This document shows, in pieces, positions 33,437-41,767 of a stretch of 64,000 nt of DNA (its first letter is position 1; each line of letters begins with the position of its first letter). The stretch comes from Actinomycetes bacterium. GTDB lineage: Bacteria; Actinomycetota; Acidimicrobiia; Acidimicrobiales; Ilumatobacteraceae. Location: assembly GCA_021414085.1 (NCBI GenBank), contig JAIOPC010000002.1:223973-287972 (forward strand). Direction: 5' to 3'. A program made the position numbers and the translations under genes. The notes below the pieces were generated by a model. That model did not search any database. It saw only the letters and a program-made list of their open reading frames with translations, and was not told the origin of the DNA.

Positions 33437-34101
33437 GACAGCACCGCGGTCACGTTGACGATCGAGACGAGAGCGATGGCTGACACCCACCCGAACCACA
33501 GCGATGGGCCAAGCGGAAGTCGTTGGCGTTTCGCGATCAGTCCGTACGCACTGGCTGCGAGCGCGGCAATCGCGATCGCAGTTGTTGGAGCTAGTAGCGA
33601 TGTCGTGCTGGCGCCCGCGCTGGCACCGACGACCGCCGCCATCTTGACGTCACCCATTCCGACGCCGCGAGTCAGCCTGACGCACAACATCAAGGCGCCG
33701 GCGATGACCATTCCCAGCAGCGCGTCGAGAACAACGGCACCGTCGGTCGTTAGCAAGGCGCCGCCGAGCGCTGATGCGAGTGCGGCCGCGAGCAGTCGAT
33801 TCGGTAGGCGACGCTCGTGAAGGTCGACCAGCGCGGCCGCGGCAAGCAGCACGCCAACTGCCGCCGTCGAGCTGGCAACGATCGCGGTAATGCGCAGCGA
33901 CACAGCGAGCGCTACTGACGTGACGCATGCAGCCAACAACGACCGACGCGCAATGGGATGCGAGTGGCGCCAAGCGGCCACCACCCGATCGGCTGTCGAG
34001 CGAACTGGCGCACGGCACGGCCGGCGGTTCAGCCGATTGCCACCGCGACTGCTGCGCGCGCCGACGATGGCGCCGCCGCCTACGTAACCACTCAAGCCCA
34101 T
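33433..34101 (-). CDS. Prepilin peptidase, A24 family (TadV/CpaA type)
   Basis: The 222-residue membrane protein carries both active-site aspartates of the A24 family: ALVDLHERRLPNRL and RGVGMGDVKMAA (GxGD). It has at least five helices and removes the leader of the pilin-like proteins. It is the first gene of the Tad operon; the ATG at 34101 is the plausible start, since the frame upstream (to 34359) is not family-like and runs into the tRNA-Ser. The 205 nt up to tRNA-Ser hold no gene and probably the operon promoter. Confidence 0.85.
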   Translation of the reverse strand: MGLSGYVGGGAIVGARSSRGGNRLNRRPCRAPVRSTADRVVAAWRHSHPIARRSLLAACVTSVALAVSLRITAIVASSTAAVGVLLAAAALVDLHERRLPNRLLAAALASALGGALLTTDGAVVLDALLGMVIAGALMLCVRLTRGVGMGDVKMAAVVGASAGASTTSLLAPTTAIAIAALAASAYGLIAKRQRLPLGPSLWFGWVSAIALVSIVNVTAVLS

Positions 34102-34306
34102 CGGTGTCACTGTCGGTCCCCATCCCGCCGCTGCTTGCGCTTTTTCCCTGGAACCTTGACGACGCCACCAAACGCGAATGACGCCGAACGCGGAGACTTG
34201 ACGCAATTCATCAACTGCACTGGGCACATCGACCAGGCGTTCGCGGCAACGAAGCGGCGGAAAGCAACCGGGTGTCCGCGGCAATCGCTGCGATAGCCTG
34301 CCGGGC

Positions 34307-34399
34307 GGAGAGGTGCCGGAGTCAGGCCGATCGGACCGCACTGCTAATGCGGGGTCCACGTCAAGTGGACCGCGGGTTCAAATCCCGCCCTCTCCGCCA
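34307..34399 (+). tRNA. tRNA-Ser (anticodon GCT)
   Basis: The acceptor stem GGAGAGG pairs with CCTCTCC (34389-34395), the anticodon loop reads CTGCTAA (anticodon GCT), there is a long variable arm (GTCCAC...GTGGAC), and the T arm is GCGGG-TTCAAAT-CCCGC. The 3' CCA is encoded (34397-34399), unlike the other two tRNAs in the window. Confidence 0.95.
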
Positions 34400-34452
34400 C
34401 GGACAGTCCGAACCCCTCGGGTTCGGACTGTTCCCGTTTTCGGCTCACATGC

Positions 34453-34508
34453 GGGGGGTTTCGTGCGACCCCGGGGGTTTCGTGCCGGAAAACCTGCAGG
34501 AAACCCCC
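34453..34508. repeat. REP-like palindromic repeat, copy 1
   Basis: GGGGGGTTTCGTGC (34453-34466) and GGGGGTTTCGTGC (34473-34485) are followed by the inverted GCAGGAAACCCCC (34496-34508). It lies between tRNA-Ser and the LysM gene, and is one of four related intergenic loci. Confidence 0.7.
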
Positions 34509-34609
34509 GGCGGCCGTCACATTGTTGCGTTTTGATTACAAACGGGGCAGACTGGCAGCGAACTTCTTGGCCGGCGACGGTCAGCGGCGGGCTTGAGAGG
34601 AGTGAAGAA

Positions 34610-36151
34610 GTGTTCGGATTCGGGGAACTCAACAACGATTTCGACTACGACGGCGACTTCGACTTCACGTCACCCAACGACCGGCCCGTCGACCGGCCCG
34701 CGGATCACACGCCTTCCGGTACCCGCAAACCCGGGTCGCCGGATGCCGCCCCAGTCGACTCCGATCCGCACGACTTCTGGAAGCACGAGCCCACGCGTTC
34801 GATGCCGCGAATCTCCTCGCGCCGCAAGCCCTCCACGTCGGCCCGCACCAGCCGCATGTCGCGCAGCGCCTACCGCAGCCGCGCCAACCGCCAGCACGCA
34901 GCATCGAAGGCTCAGGTGTTCGACGCCAACGGCGCAATCATCCTCGACGACACCGCCTGCCGCCCGTTCGACGGTGCCACCGACACGGGCGGCATGAGCC
35001 GCGCTCGGCCGGCTCGCACGCAAACCCCGTTTGGTGGCGACAAGAACCCGTTGCTGCGCCGCGTTGGCGCGCTGATGGTGTTACTGGCACTTGGTGTGCC
35101 GGTGGCGATGGCCCTGCGCGGCGACGACGCGGGCCGCACGATCAGCCTCGGCGACGCGACCGCGATCGCCGCCGCCCAAGAAGCTGCGGCAACTAGCTCG
35201 GTCGCTGCTGCAGTCGACCCGGCGACCGGTGCCGTCGTCGAAACACCGCTGGCCACCGCCGCCGCCGAAGTTGCCGCAACAGTCGCCGCCGAGACTGCTG
35301 CACCTGCAGCTCCGGCCGAGACTGCAGCGCCCGAACAAGCGTTGCCCGCCGCGCAACCGGCAGTCGCCGCGGCGCCGGTGTGCGTGAAGACCTACACCGT
35401 GGCGTTGGGCGATGGGTGGTTGCGCATTGCGCAGGCGCACAGCATCACGCTCGACGAACTTCTCGCATCTAACAACGCCAGCGTCTCGACCTTCCTGCTG
35501 GTCGGCGCCACGATCTGCGTGCCAGCCAACGCCGTCGACCCCACCACCACGGTGGCCACCACCCCGCCGCCGGTCACGCAGGCAGCGTCGACTTACGTGG
35601 CGCCGTTCTCGCTGCCGTGTGCGAAGACCTACACGGTCGTTCTCGGCGACGGTTGGCTGCGCATCGCCAACAAGCACAACGTCGAGATGAAGGAGGTGCT
35701 CGCCGCCAACGCTGCCAACGCCTCCACCTTCTTGATGGTCGGCAAGAAGATTTGCGTGCCGGCCAACGCCACCACGCCGACGACTGCTCCCCCCACCACG
35801 GTGAAGGCAACGCCGACGACGACGAAGACCACGCGTCCGGCACCGACACCCACGATCAATCCCCCAAGCCGCTCGTACACCGCGGCCGAAGTCGAAGCCA
35901 TCATCCGCGAGATCTGGCCCGACGAGCTCGAAGAAGAAGCGCTGCGCATCGCCAAGCGTGAGAGCCACCTGAACCCGCGGGCGCAGAACTACTGCTGCTA
36001 TGGCCTGTTCCAGATCTACTTCAACGTGCACAAGAAGTGGCTCGCCGAGCTGGGCATCACCAGCGGCGAAATGCTGCTCGACCCAACAAACGCCGCCAAA
36101 GCCGGGCTGCGGCTCTACGAGCGCAACGGCTGGGGCCCCTGGAAGCTGTAG
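34610..36151 (+). CDS. Two-LysM membrane protein with lytic transglycosylase-like C-terminus
   Basis: The 513-residue protein has a long Asp/Arg/Ser-rich cytoplasmic N-terminus, one membrane helix (LLRRVGALMVLLALGVPVAM, about residue 150), an Ala/Thr linker and two tandem LysM domains (each KTYTV-LGDGWLRIA...ICVPA). The C-terminal domain YTAAEVEAIIREIWPDELEEEAL, then IAKRESHLNPRAQNYCCYGLFQI, fits a lysozyme-like/SLT fold with a possible catalytic Glu in RESHLNP. It would bind and cut or remodel peptidoglycan. The GTG at 34610 has GAGAGGAG 7 nt upstream; the longer frame runs through the tRNA. Confidence 0.82.
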   Translation: MFGFGELNNDFDYDGDFDFTSPNDRPVDRPADHTPSGTRKPGSPDAAPVDSDPHDFWKHEPTRSMPRISSRRKPSTSARTSRMSRSAYRSRANRQHAASKAQVFDANGAIILDDTACRPFDGATDTGGMSRARPARTQTPFGGDKNPLLRRVGALMVLLALGVPVAMALRGDDAGRTISLGDATAIAAAQEAAATSSVAAAVDPATGAVVETPLATAAAEVAATVAAETAAPAAPAETAAPEQALPAAQPAVAAAPVCVKTYTVALGDGWLRIAQAHSITLDELLASNNASVSTFLLVGATICVPANAVDPTTTVATTPPPVTQAASTYVAPFSLPCAKTYTVVLGDGWLRIANKHNVEMKEVLAANAANASTFLMVGKKICVPANATTPTTAPPTTVKATPTTTKTTRPAPTPTINPPSRSYTAAEVEAIIREIWPDELEEEALRIAKRESHLNPRAQNYCCYGLFQIYFNVHKKWLAELGITSGEMLLDPTNAAKAGLRLYERNGWGPWKL

Positions 36152-36219
36152 TCGGCGAACCCGGCACACAAGTCGGTAGCCGAGGGACCAGCAGCGCCTC
36201 TACACTGGCGACCCGCAAG

Positions 36220-36292
36220 GCGCTCGTAGCTCAATGGATAGAGCATTTGACTACGGATCAAAAGGTTGGATGTTCGAGTCATCCCGAGCGCG
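36220..36292 (+). tRNA. tRNA-Arg (anticodon ACG)
   Basis: Acceptor GCGCTCG/CGAGCGC, D arm with GCTCAATGGATAGAGC, anticodon stem TTTGA/TCAAA with loop CTACGGA (anticodon ACG), and T arm GGATG-TTCGAGT-CATCC. CCA is not encoded. The anticodon A should be edited to inosine. Confidence 0.96.
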
Positions 36293-36386
36293 CTGAGTTT
36301 CCTGAAAAGTTTCCTCCCGGACGATGTCGATTTCGGCGACGCCGTTCGTAGTGGTGGTGAATCACCCTCACACAAAGGAGTAAGAA

Positions 36387-36755
36387 ATGCCGCAGTACCT
36401 GATGTCCGTCTGGCACGACGACGAATACGTCGTCGACTTCGAGAGCCCCGATGCCCAGCGCATGTTCGCCCAGGTCGGCGCCCTCAACAAAGAGATGATG
36501 GCCGCTGGCGTGTGGGTGTTCGCAAACGGGTTGATGCCCGCATCGTCGGCCACCACCTTCACCAGCGAAGGCGGCAAGGTCTCGATGATCGACGGCCCGT
36601 ACGCAGAGTCGAAGGAACAGATGGGTGGCTTCTGGGTTATTGAAGCCGCCGATCTCGACGCGGCTCTCGGCTGGGCTCGCAAAGCGACGGTTGCCTGCGA
36701 GGACGCAGTTGAGCTGCGGCCGTTCCAAGCTGAGGTTCCAGCGCCGAAGCAATGA
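36387..36755 (+). CDS. DGPF/YCII-domain protein, partner of the ECF sigma factor
   Basis: The 122-residue protein is a DGPF-type YCII-related domain: MPQYLMSVWHDDEYVVDFES at the start and the diagnostic IDGPYAESKEQMGGFWVIEA in the middle. Such genes lie beside ECF42-group sigma factors, and here it overlaps the sigma gene by 4 bp (ATGA). The DGPF protein's role is unresolved. GGAG precedes the ATG by 7 nt. Confidence 0.88.
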   Translation: MPQYLMSVWHDDEYVVDFESPDAQRMFAQVGALNKEMMAAGVWVFANGLMPASSATTFTSEGGKVSMIDGPYAESKEQMGGFWVIEAADLDAALGWARKATVACEDAVELRPFQAEVPAPKQ

Positions 36756-38002
36756 GCGCGACCGGCGACGAGCTGGCGACGGTATTCCGACGCGAGTGCG
36801 GCCTCTGCACGGCGACCCTGATCCGCATCCTTGGCGACGTTGAACTCGCCGAGGATGCGGTCGCCGAAGCATTCGCCATCGCCGCCGAGGCCTGGCCTCG
36901 TTCGGGAACACCGCCCAATCCGGGTGCTTGGATCACCACCACCGCTCACAATCGGGCGATCGACCGATTGCGACGCGAGTCCTCGCGCTCGGGTCGTCAC
37001 CTCGCCGCTCACCGTTTGCTGGAAGCCAACATGGAATCCGAACCGAATCCGGAGCTCGCCGAGTTCGACGACTTTGTCGACGTGGTCGCCGACGACCAAC
37101 TGCGACTGATGTTCCTTTGTTGCCACCCGGCCCTCGGCGTCGACGCACAGGTCGCGCTCACGCTGCGCCTGCTCGGCGGTTTCAAGACACCCGACATCGC
37201 AAAGGCCTTCCTGGTTGCGGAAGAGACGATGGCGCAACGGCTAGTGCGCGCCAAACGCAAGCTCCGCGACAATCACGCGCCGTACCGTGTTCCCTCCGCC
37301 GCCGAGTTACCCGATCGCTTGCACGCTGTACTTGCCGCCATTTCGGTGGTTTTCACCGCGGGGCACACCGCCATCCGCGGCGACGAACTATTGCGCGTCG
37401 ACCTGTGCGACGAAGCAATTCGCCTTGCTCGCGTCGTCGTCGAGCTGATGCCGGACGAACCGGAAGCCCTCGGACTGCTCGCGCTGACGCTGCTGACCGA
37501 TGCGCGCCGTGATGCGCGCACCGATGCCGATGGACGGATGATCCGGCTCGCCGACCAAGACCGCGCCCGTTGGGACCGCGCTCGCATCGCCGAGGGCCAC
37601 TTGATCATGCGCGCCTGTCTGCGACGCAATCAACCCGGCATGTTTCAGATTCAAGCGGCAATCGCCGCCGTGCATGCCGACGCCGCGACTGCGGCTGCCA
37701 CCGACTGGCGCCAGATCGTCGCGCTCTACGACCAACTGTTTGCGCTGAGACCCGATGCCGTGGTCGCCATCAATCGCGCGGTCGCGATAGGCGAACTCGA
37801 CGGTCCCGGCGCTGGGCTGCTGGCGCTGGAACTGATCGATGCAGACGGCGTCGCGAGCTACCAACCATTCCACGCCACCCGCGCCGACCTGCTTGCGCGC
37901 AGCGGTCGCCGAGAGGAATCCGACGCCGCCTATTCCCGTGCGATCGAACTGACCGAGAACCCGATCGAGCGTCGCTTCCTCACCGAGCAGCGCGCCTGTT
38001 GA
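36752..38002 (+). CDS. ECF42-type RNA polymerase sigma factor with C-terminal extension
   Basis: The 416-residue protein has ECF sigma-2 and sigma-4 regions in the first ~180 residues (TATLIRILGDVELAEDAVAEAF; LTLRLLGGFKTPDIAKAFLVAEETMAQRLVRAKRK). A long helical C-terminal extension follows, with TPR-like repeats (ALYDQLFALRPDAVVAINRAVAIGEL). This length and the adjacent DGPF gene are the hallmarks of ECF42, which has no classical anti-sigma factor and seems regulated through its extension. It directs transcription of an unknown target set, often the DGPF gene itself. Confidence 0.88.
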   Translation: MSATGDELATVFRRECGLCTATLIRILGDVELAEDAVAEAFAIAAEAWPRSGTPPNPGAWITTTAHNRAIDRLRRESSRSGRHLAAHRLLEANMESEPNPELAEFDDFVDVVADDQLRLMFLCCHPALGVDAQVALTLRLLGGFKTPDIAKAFLVAEETMAQRLVRAKRKLRDNHAPYRVPSAAELPDRLHAVLAAISVVFTAGHTAIRGDELLRVDLCDEAIRLARVVVELMPDEPEALGLLALTLLTDARRDARTDADGRMIRLADQDRARWDRARIAEGHLIMRACLRRNQPGMFQIQAAIAAVHADAATAAATDWRQIVALYDQLFALRPDAVVAINRAVAIGELDGPGAGLLALELIDADGVASYQPFHATRADLLARSGRREESDAAYSRAIELTENPIERRFLTEQRAC

Positions 38003-38014
38003 GTGTGGCGGCGA

Positions 38015-38761
38015 TCAGGCGCCTGTTACGCAGCTCGTGGTACCCACGTCTGTGCGGTACTCGCCCGCACCCAACCGGATAACCACCAAGTCGGCGTTGC
38101 GCACCACTACGAAGAGGTAGGGGAAATCACCTATCCACGTCAGCCCGTCGTAGTCAGCGCCGGAGTTGTTGTAACAGTCCGCCGGTGTCTGGTTGACCTC
38201 CGGGTGGTCTGCCAGATTGCTGCCGAGCGTCAAACCAAGGTCGGTCGAAAGCGTCGGCGCTGGGTCGCCTTGATAGACCCAGCCAGTGAACGTTGGTGCC
38301 GCGGGATCTGCCGCGCCGAAGGCCGCGCACAGCCCGTTCGCCCAACAGACTGTGCGGCCGGTCGGGAACTTGTAGGAAATCATGTAGTCCTCGGTGCGCC
38401 AGTACCCAGCACCGTTGTCGACCGGATAAGTGGCGGCCTCGTCGCGGACCGGGGCACCAAGTTGCGCGGTGACGCCCGCGACCACCTCGTCGGGGGCGGC
38501 GCCGAAGTCGAACGGCCCCAACCCATCGATGCGCAGTGTCAGCACGATCGGCGCCAGCGTCGTGGGCGGAGGGGCGGTGGTTGTTGGCGCTGCCGTCGTT
38601 GTCGACGCATCCGACGGGGCTGCGGTTGTGGTCGCGTCAGCTCCGGTCGTCACCGCTGCACTGTCGGTCGAAGCTGAACCGGTGCTGTCACTGCTGCACG
38701 CAACCAGCGAGGCCGCGATGGCCGTGAACACGACAGTCTTCAAATGAGTGCGTTGCGCCAT
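38015..38761 (-). CDS. Secreted lipoprotein of unknown function
   Basis: The 248-residue protein has a signal peptide with lipobox ASLVAC (MAQRTHLKTVVFTAIAASLVAC), a Ser/Thr/Ala/Pro linker, then a folded domain with four cysteines. No family is recognised; the ILTLRIDGLGPFDFGA start of the domain resembles the small ligand-binding-like domains common in Acidimicrobiia lipoproteins. I use the ATG at 38761; the longer frame adds a non-signal N-terminus. It converges with the sigma factor gene. Confidence 0.7.
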   Translation of the reverse strand: MAQRTHLKTVVFTAIAASLVACSSDSTGSASTDSAAVTTGADATTTAAPSDASTTTAAPTTTAPPPTTLAPIVLTLRIDGLGPFDFGAAPDEVVAGVTAQLGAPVRDEAATYPVDNGAGYWRTEDYMISYKFPTGRTVCWANGLCAAFGAADPAAPTFTGWVYQGDPAPTLSTDLGLTLGSNLADHPEVNQTPADCYNNSGADYDGLTWIGDFPYLFVVVRNADLVVIRLGAGEYRTDVGTTSCVTGA

Positions 38762-38799
38762 GCGCCGACGATAACCGCGGCGTGCTGAGCGAGCTTGGT

Positions 38800-38813
38800 T
38801 AATTCGGTACACT
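38800..38813 (+). promoter_or_regulatory. Promoter/operator motif upstream of the amidohydrolase-2 gene
   Basis: TAATTCGGTACACT, with the -10-like TACACT ending 6 nt before the ATG at 38820. This spacing fits a leaderless transcript starting at the ATG. Fifth member of the motif family. Confidence 0.45.
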
Positions 38814-38819
38814 CAATCC

Positions 38820-39968
38820 ATGCGCGACGGATACCACATCATCGACTCCGACACTCACGTCGGGCCCAATGCCGAGACCCTCAAGATCTACGCCAGCCCC
38901 GAGTTGCTGCGCCGCTGGGACGAGTTGACGCCGTACTACCAAGCCGTCACCGAGGGCCATCACCTCAGCATCAACCCGTACCCGTTCAAGCGACCATTGC
39001 GCACTGGCAGAATCGAGCAGGAAGCGACGAAGGGCGGCAAGATCCCCCTGCGCAGCGCCATCGCGCACAACTGGGAAGTGCATCCGACGGCCGAGGTCAA
39101 CAACCTCAACGCGGCCGGTCGGCTGGAAGATATGGACCGTGAGGGATGCGATGTGCACCTCATCATTCCGGCGACGTTCGCGAACGCGGCGACCGTGCTG
39201 GACAACGCGATGGCGCTCGAGTTGTACGGCGCGTACCACCGCTACCTGCAGGACTACTGCTCGGTGTCGCCGGGCCGGTTGAAGGGCAGCATCCTCGCTG
39301 CCGGTGTTGATCCGGAGTGGTCAGCGGCGCGCATCCGCGAACTCGCCAAGGAACCGTGGGTGGCCGCCGTGATTCCCGTGCTACCCGAGGGCATGCCCAT
39401 CGACGACCCCGCGTTGAACCCGATTTGGGAAGCGATGAACGAGGCCGATCTACCGATCCTGCATCACTCGTTCTTCTACGAGCCGCCCTACTTCCCCGGT
39501 TACCGCGACATTTGGGGCAACCTCGCCATCGCGCGCGCGGCGTCGCACCCGTGGGGCGCGCAGCGCTTGCTGGCATACGCGCTGCTCTCGGGAATGTTCG
39601 ACGAGTATCCCAACCTGCGCATTGGTTTCGCGGAGTGCAGTTCCGGTTGGGTCGCCGGCTGGCTGAACCGCCTCGACTACCAGCAGGCGTATCTCAGTCG
39701 CACGCTGCCCGAGACGAAACTGACTCCCACTGAGTACGCGCGCTCAGGCCGTGTCTTCTGCGGTGTCGAATTGGATGAAGGTGAGGAAATCACCCAGAGC
39801 GTGATCGATGTGGTCGGTGATGGAGTGTTGATGTATTCATCGGACTACCCGCACGGTGGTTGCAAGTACCCCACGTCGCCCGATGTCGTGCTCGGGTGGA
39901 AGGGTCTCGGCGAAGAGACAATGCGCAAGCTGATGTCGGGCAACGCGGCCAACTACTTGCGCATGTAG
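38820..39968 (+). CDS. Amidohydrolase-2 family metal-dependent hydrolase
   Basis: The 382-residue protein starts with the HIIDSDTHVGP metal-binding strand of the ACMSD/decarboxylase group. It has a histidine pair in LPILHHSFFYEP and the C-terminal aspartate in LMYSSDYPHGG. These enzymes decarboxylate or hydrolyse aromatic acids such as aminocarboxymuconate or resorcylate analogues; the exact substrate is unknown. The ATG sits only 6 nt after a TACACT box, so the transcript may be leaderless. Confidence 0.88.
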   Translation: MRDGYHIIDSDTHVGPNAETLKIYASPELLRRWDELTPYYQAVTEGHHLSINPYPFKRPLRTGRIEQEATKGGKIPLRSAIAHNWEVHPTAEVNNLNAAGRLEDMDREGCDVHLIIPATFANAATVLDNAMALELYGAYHRYLQDYCSVSPGRLKGSILAAGVDPEWSAARIRELAKEPWVAAVIPVLPEGMPIDDPALNPIWEAMNEADLPILHHSFFYEPPYFPGYRDIWGNLAIARAASHPWGAQRLLAYALLSGMFDEYPNLRIGFAECSSGWVAGWLNRLDYQQAYLSRTLPETKLTPTEYARSGRVFCGVELDEGEEITQSVIDVVGDGVLMYSSDYPHGGCKYPTSPDVVLGWKGLGEETMRKLMSGNAANYLRM

Positions 39969-39974
39969 CGCGCT

Positions 39975-40835
39975 CTAGCGACCAATCTCCGCCGCGAAGT
40001 TCGCGGCCCACACTTCCATCGCCTTTTGCGTGAGCGGACCAGGCGCGGCCTTCAGTGGCTTGCCATCGACGGTCGCGATCGGGTGCACGTCGCGACTGGT
40101 CGAGGTGAGGAACGCTTCCTCGGCGTTGGCCAACGCTTCGATCGGCACGTCGCGTACTTCAATCTCGGGCATCCAGTCGAGCAGCAGCCGTTGCGTGACC
40201 CCGGCAAGACACCCACTCGCAGGCGACGGCGTGCACAGTCGCCCCTCATAGACGACGAACACGTTGCTGCCAGTGCCTTCGCACAGCATGCCCTTCGTGT
40301 TCGCGAAGATCGCGTCGTCGGCGTGATTGCGATGTGCGTATCGCGTCGCAATCACGTTCTCGGCATACGAGATCGTCTTCAACCCGGCAGTCGCTCCGCC
40401 CTCATTGCGCGTCCACGGCGCGATGACCACGTTGCACGACGGCCCCCACGCAGCCATCGGCGCGATCGCGGCGATGATCGTGGGCGAGGTGCCCACGCCG
40501 GCGGTGCCCATGGCGGCCGATCCGCCAGTGACCGTGACGCGCAACCACGATGGCGACACCTGCGCTTGCTCGGTGGTCAGGATCTCGGCGACCGCCGCGC
40601 GCACGGCCGCGAGATCCACTGGCAGGTCGAGCGGCACAGCCGATGCTGCGAGTCGATCGAGGTGGCGCGTGAGCGCAAACGGTTTGCCGCCGATCAGCTT
40701 GATCGCCTCGAACACGCCATCGCCCACCAGCGCGTGATCATCGGGGCGCAGCACCAGCTCGTTGCGATCGACGAGCTGCCCGTTCACCCAGAAGACCATC
40801 TCACCGGCAGTTGTCGAAGTTGCTGCAGCGGCCAT
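39975..40835 (-). CDS. Class IV aminotransferase (branched-chain aminotransferase / aminodeoxychorismate lyase type)
   Basis: The 286-residue PLP enzyme has the fold-type IV features: VNGQLVDRNELVLRPDDHALVGDGVFEAIK at the start, the PLP lysine in GLKTISYAEN, and the phosphate-binding loop CEGTGSNVF. It could transaminate branched-chain or D-amino acids or cleave aminodeoxychorismate (PabC). Length suits either. A motif copy (40839-40852) nearly touches the ATG at 40835, so a downstream start at 40799 (MVFWVNGQ) is possible. Confidence 0.85.
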   Translation of the reverse strand: MAAAATSTTAGEMVFWVNGQLVDRNELVLRPDDHALVGDGVFEAIKLIGGKPFALTRHLDRLAASAVPLDLPVDLAAVRAAVAEILTTEQAQVSPSWLRVTVTGGSAAMGTAGVGTSPTIIAAIAPMAAWGPSCNVVIAPWTRNEGGATAGLKTISYAENVIATRYAHRNHADDAIFANTKGMLCEGTGSNVFVVYEGRLCTPSPASGCLAGVTQRLLLDWMPEIEVRDVPIEALANAEEAFLTSTSRDVHPIATVDGKPLKAAPGPLTQKAMEVWAANFAAEIGR

Positions 40836-40838
40836 TTC

Positions 40839-40852
40839 AGTATCCTAAATTG
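40839..40852 (-). promoter_or_regulatory. Promoter/operator motif at the aminotransferase start
   Basis: On the minus strand this reads CAATTTAGGATACT and ends 3 nt before the annotated ATG. If GATACT is the -10 box, transcription would begin inside the annotated gene and translation would start later. If it is an operator, the annotated start can stand. Confidence 0.45.
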
Positions 40853-40854
40853 TC

Positions 40855-41400
40855 TCAGCCACCAACGAGCGGAACTACGAACCACACTCCGCCGATGGTG
40901 TCGCCATTCCTGTCGCCCGGGGCCGAATCGCCGGAGTAGCGGTACAGCGGTTGGTGCAGCCACGTCAGCTGCCCCAAGCCATCGTCGCGTGGGATCTGAT
41001 CGAAGCCTTCTGGCATCGAGACCAGGAAATCTCCCTCAGGAACAAGCACCGGTGGCCAGGTCGTCGCGCACGCGTCGTAGCACGTGCTGACATCGAACGG
41101 GTCCTGGGTGAAGACGTACAACATCATCCCAGAGCTATCCGTTAAATAGTCGCCGGTGGTATCGACCAACTCGAACGCTTCCTCAACAGAGGTATCGGGC
41201 GCGTCGGTCGCGCTCGTCGCGGGCACCGTGGTGTCGGGTGCGGCGGTCGTATCGGGTGTCGTGTCGGGTGTCGTGTCGGCCACGGTGGTAGCAACAGCGA
41301 CGGTCGTTGTGCCCTCCGACTTGCTGTCGGAGCCGCAGGCAGCGAGTCCGAACGCGAGGCACACAACAATCGGGATGGACTTCGTTCGAATCGTGGACAT
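40855..41400 (-). CDS. Secreted-repeat lipoprotein (paralogue 1)
   Basis: The 181-residue protein has a lipobox (VVCLAFGLAACG), a Thr/Asp-rich linker and one secreted-repeat (lipoprotein_15-like) domain with MMLYVFTQDPFDVSTCYDACATTWPPVL, then QPLYRYSGDSAPGDRNGD. The CYDAC and W-P-P pattern is typical of this family, which is widely predicted as secreted but has no known activity. A paralogue lies two genes away (41768-42331), sharing the signal VVCLAFGLAACG exactly. The ferredoxin gene lies between them. Confidence 0.82.
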   Translation of the reverse strand: MSTIRTKSIPIVVCLAFGLAACGSDSKSEGTTTVAVATTVADTTPDTTPDTTAAPDTTVPATSATDAPDTSVEEAFELVDTTGDYLTDSSGMMLYVFTQDPFDVSTCYDACATTWPPVLVPEGDFLVSMPEGFDQIPRDDGLGQLTWLHQPLYRYSGDSAPGDRNGDTIGGVWFVVPLVGG

Positions 41401-41548
41401 AACGCTCCCCAGGTAGGCGGTGATCTCGATTGCCGTCGGCGTCAAATACTAGGACGTTTCTTGGACGTGCCCGAGAGCTCTCTTGGGAGTGCGCGGAGTT
41501 GAATCCCCTCAGGGCCGGGATCTACCCGGCAACGAGGAGGTGACCGTT

Positions 41549-41761
41549 ATGAAGGTGTGGATCGATCAGGATCTGTGCACCGGCGATGGCCTGTGCACCG
41601 AAATCTGTCCATCGATGTTTGTCATGGCCGACGCCGTGGCGCAGGTGCTCGATCAGGGAAAGCCGATTCTGGGTATGGCCGACATTCCCGACATGTTCCT
41701 CGACCAAGTGCTTGACGCCGCCGAGGAATGCCCCGGCGAATGCATCTTCGTCGATCAGTGA
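41549..41761 (+). CDS. [3Fe-4S]/[4Fe-4S] single-cluster ferredoxin
   Basis: The 70-residue protein has the cluster ligands C-TGDGL-C-TEI-CP (Cys-x5-Cys-x3-CysPro) and a last cysteine in ECPGECIFVDQ. That spacing is typical of the ferredoxins that give electrons to actinobacterial cytochrome P450 or Rieske oxygenases. An unusually strong Shine-Dalgarno sequence (GAGGAGGTGA) lies 5 nt upstream of the ATG. No oxygenase is adjacent; a fitting ferredoxin reductase is encoded at 59791-61023. Confidence 0.9.
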   Translation: MKVWIDQDLCTGDGLCTEICPSMFVMADAVAQVLDQGKPILGMADIPDMFLDQVLDAAEECPGECIFVDQ

Positions 41762-41767
41762 AGCTGA

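Noticed and set aside
34313..34609. N-terminal extension of the LysM gene into tRNA-Ser
   Set aside because: It would be translated through the tRNA and a palindromic repeat. A GTG with a strong Shine-Dalgarno sequence at 34610 is the sensible start.
35081..36169. Minus-strand frame of 362 codons opposite the LysM gene
   Set aside because: Antisense to repeated Ala/Thr-rich codons; Gly/Arg/Cys-rich translation without a domain.
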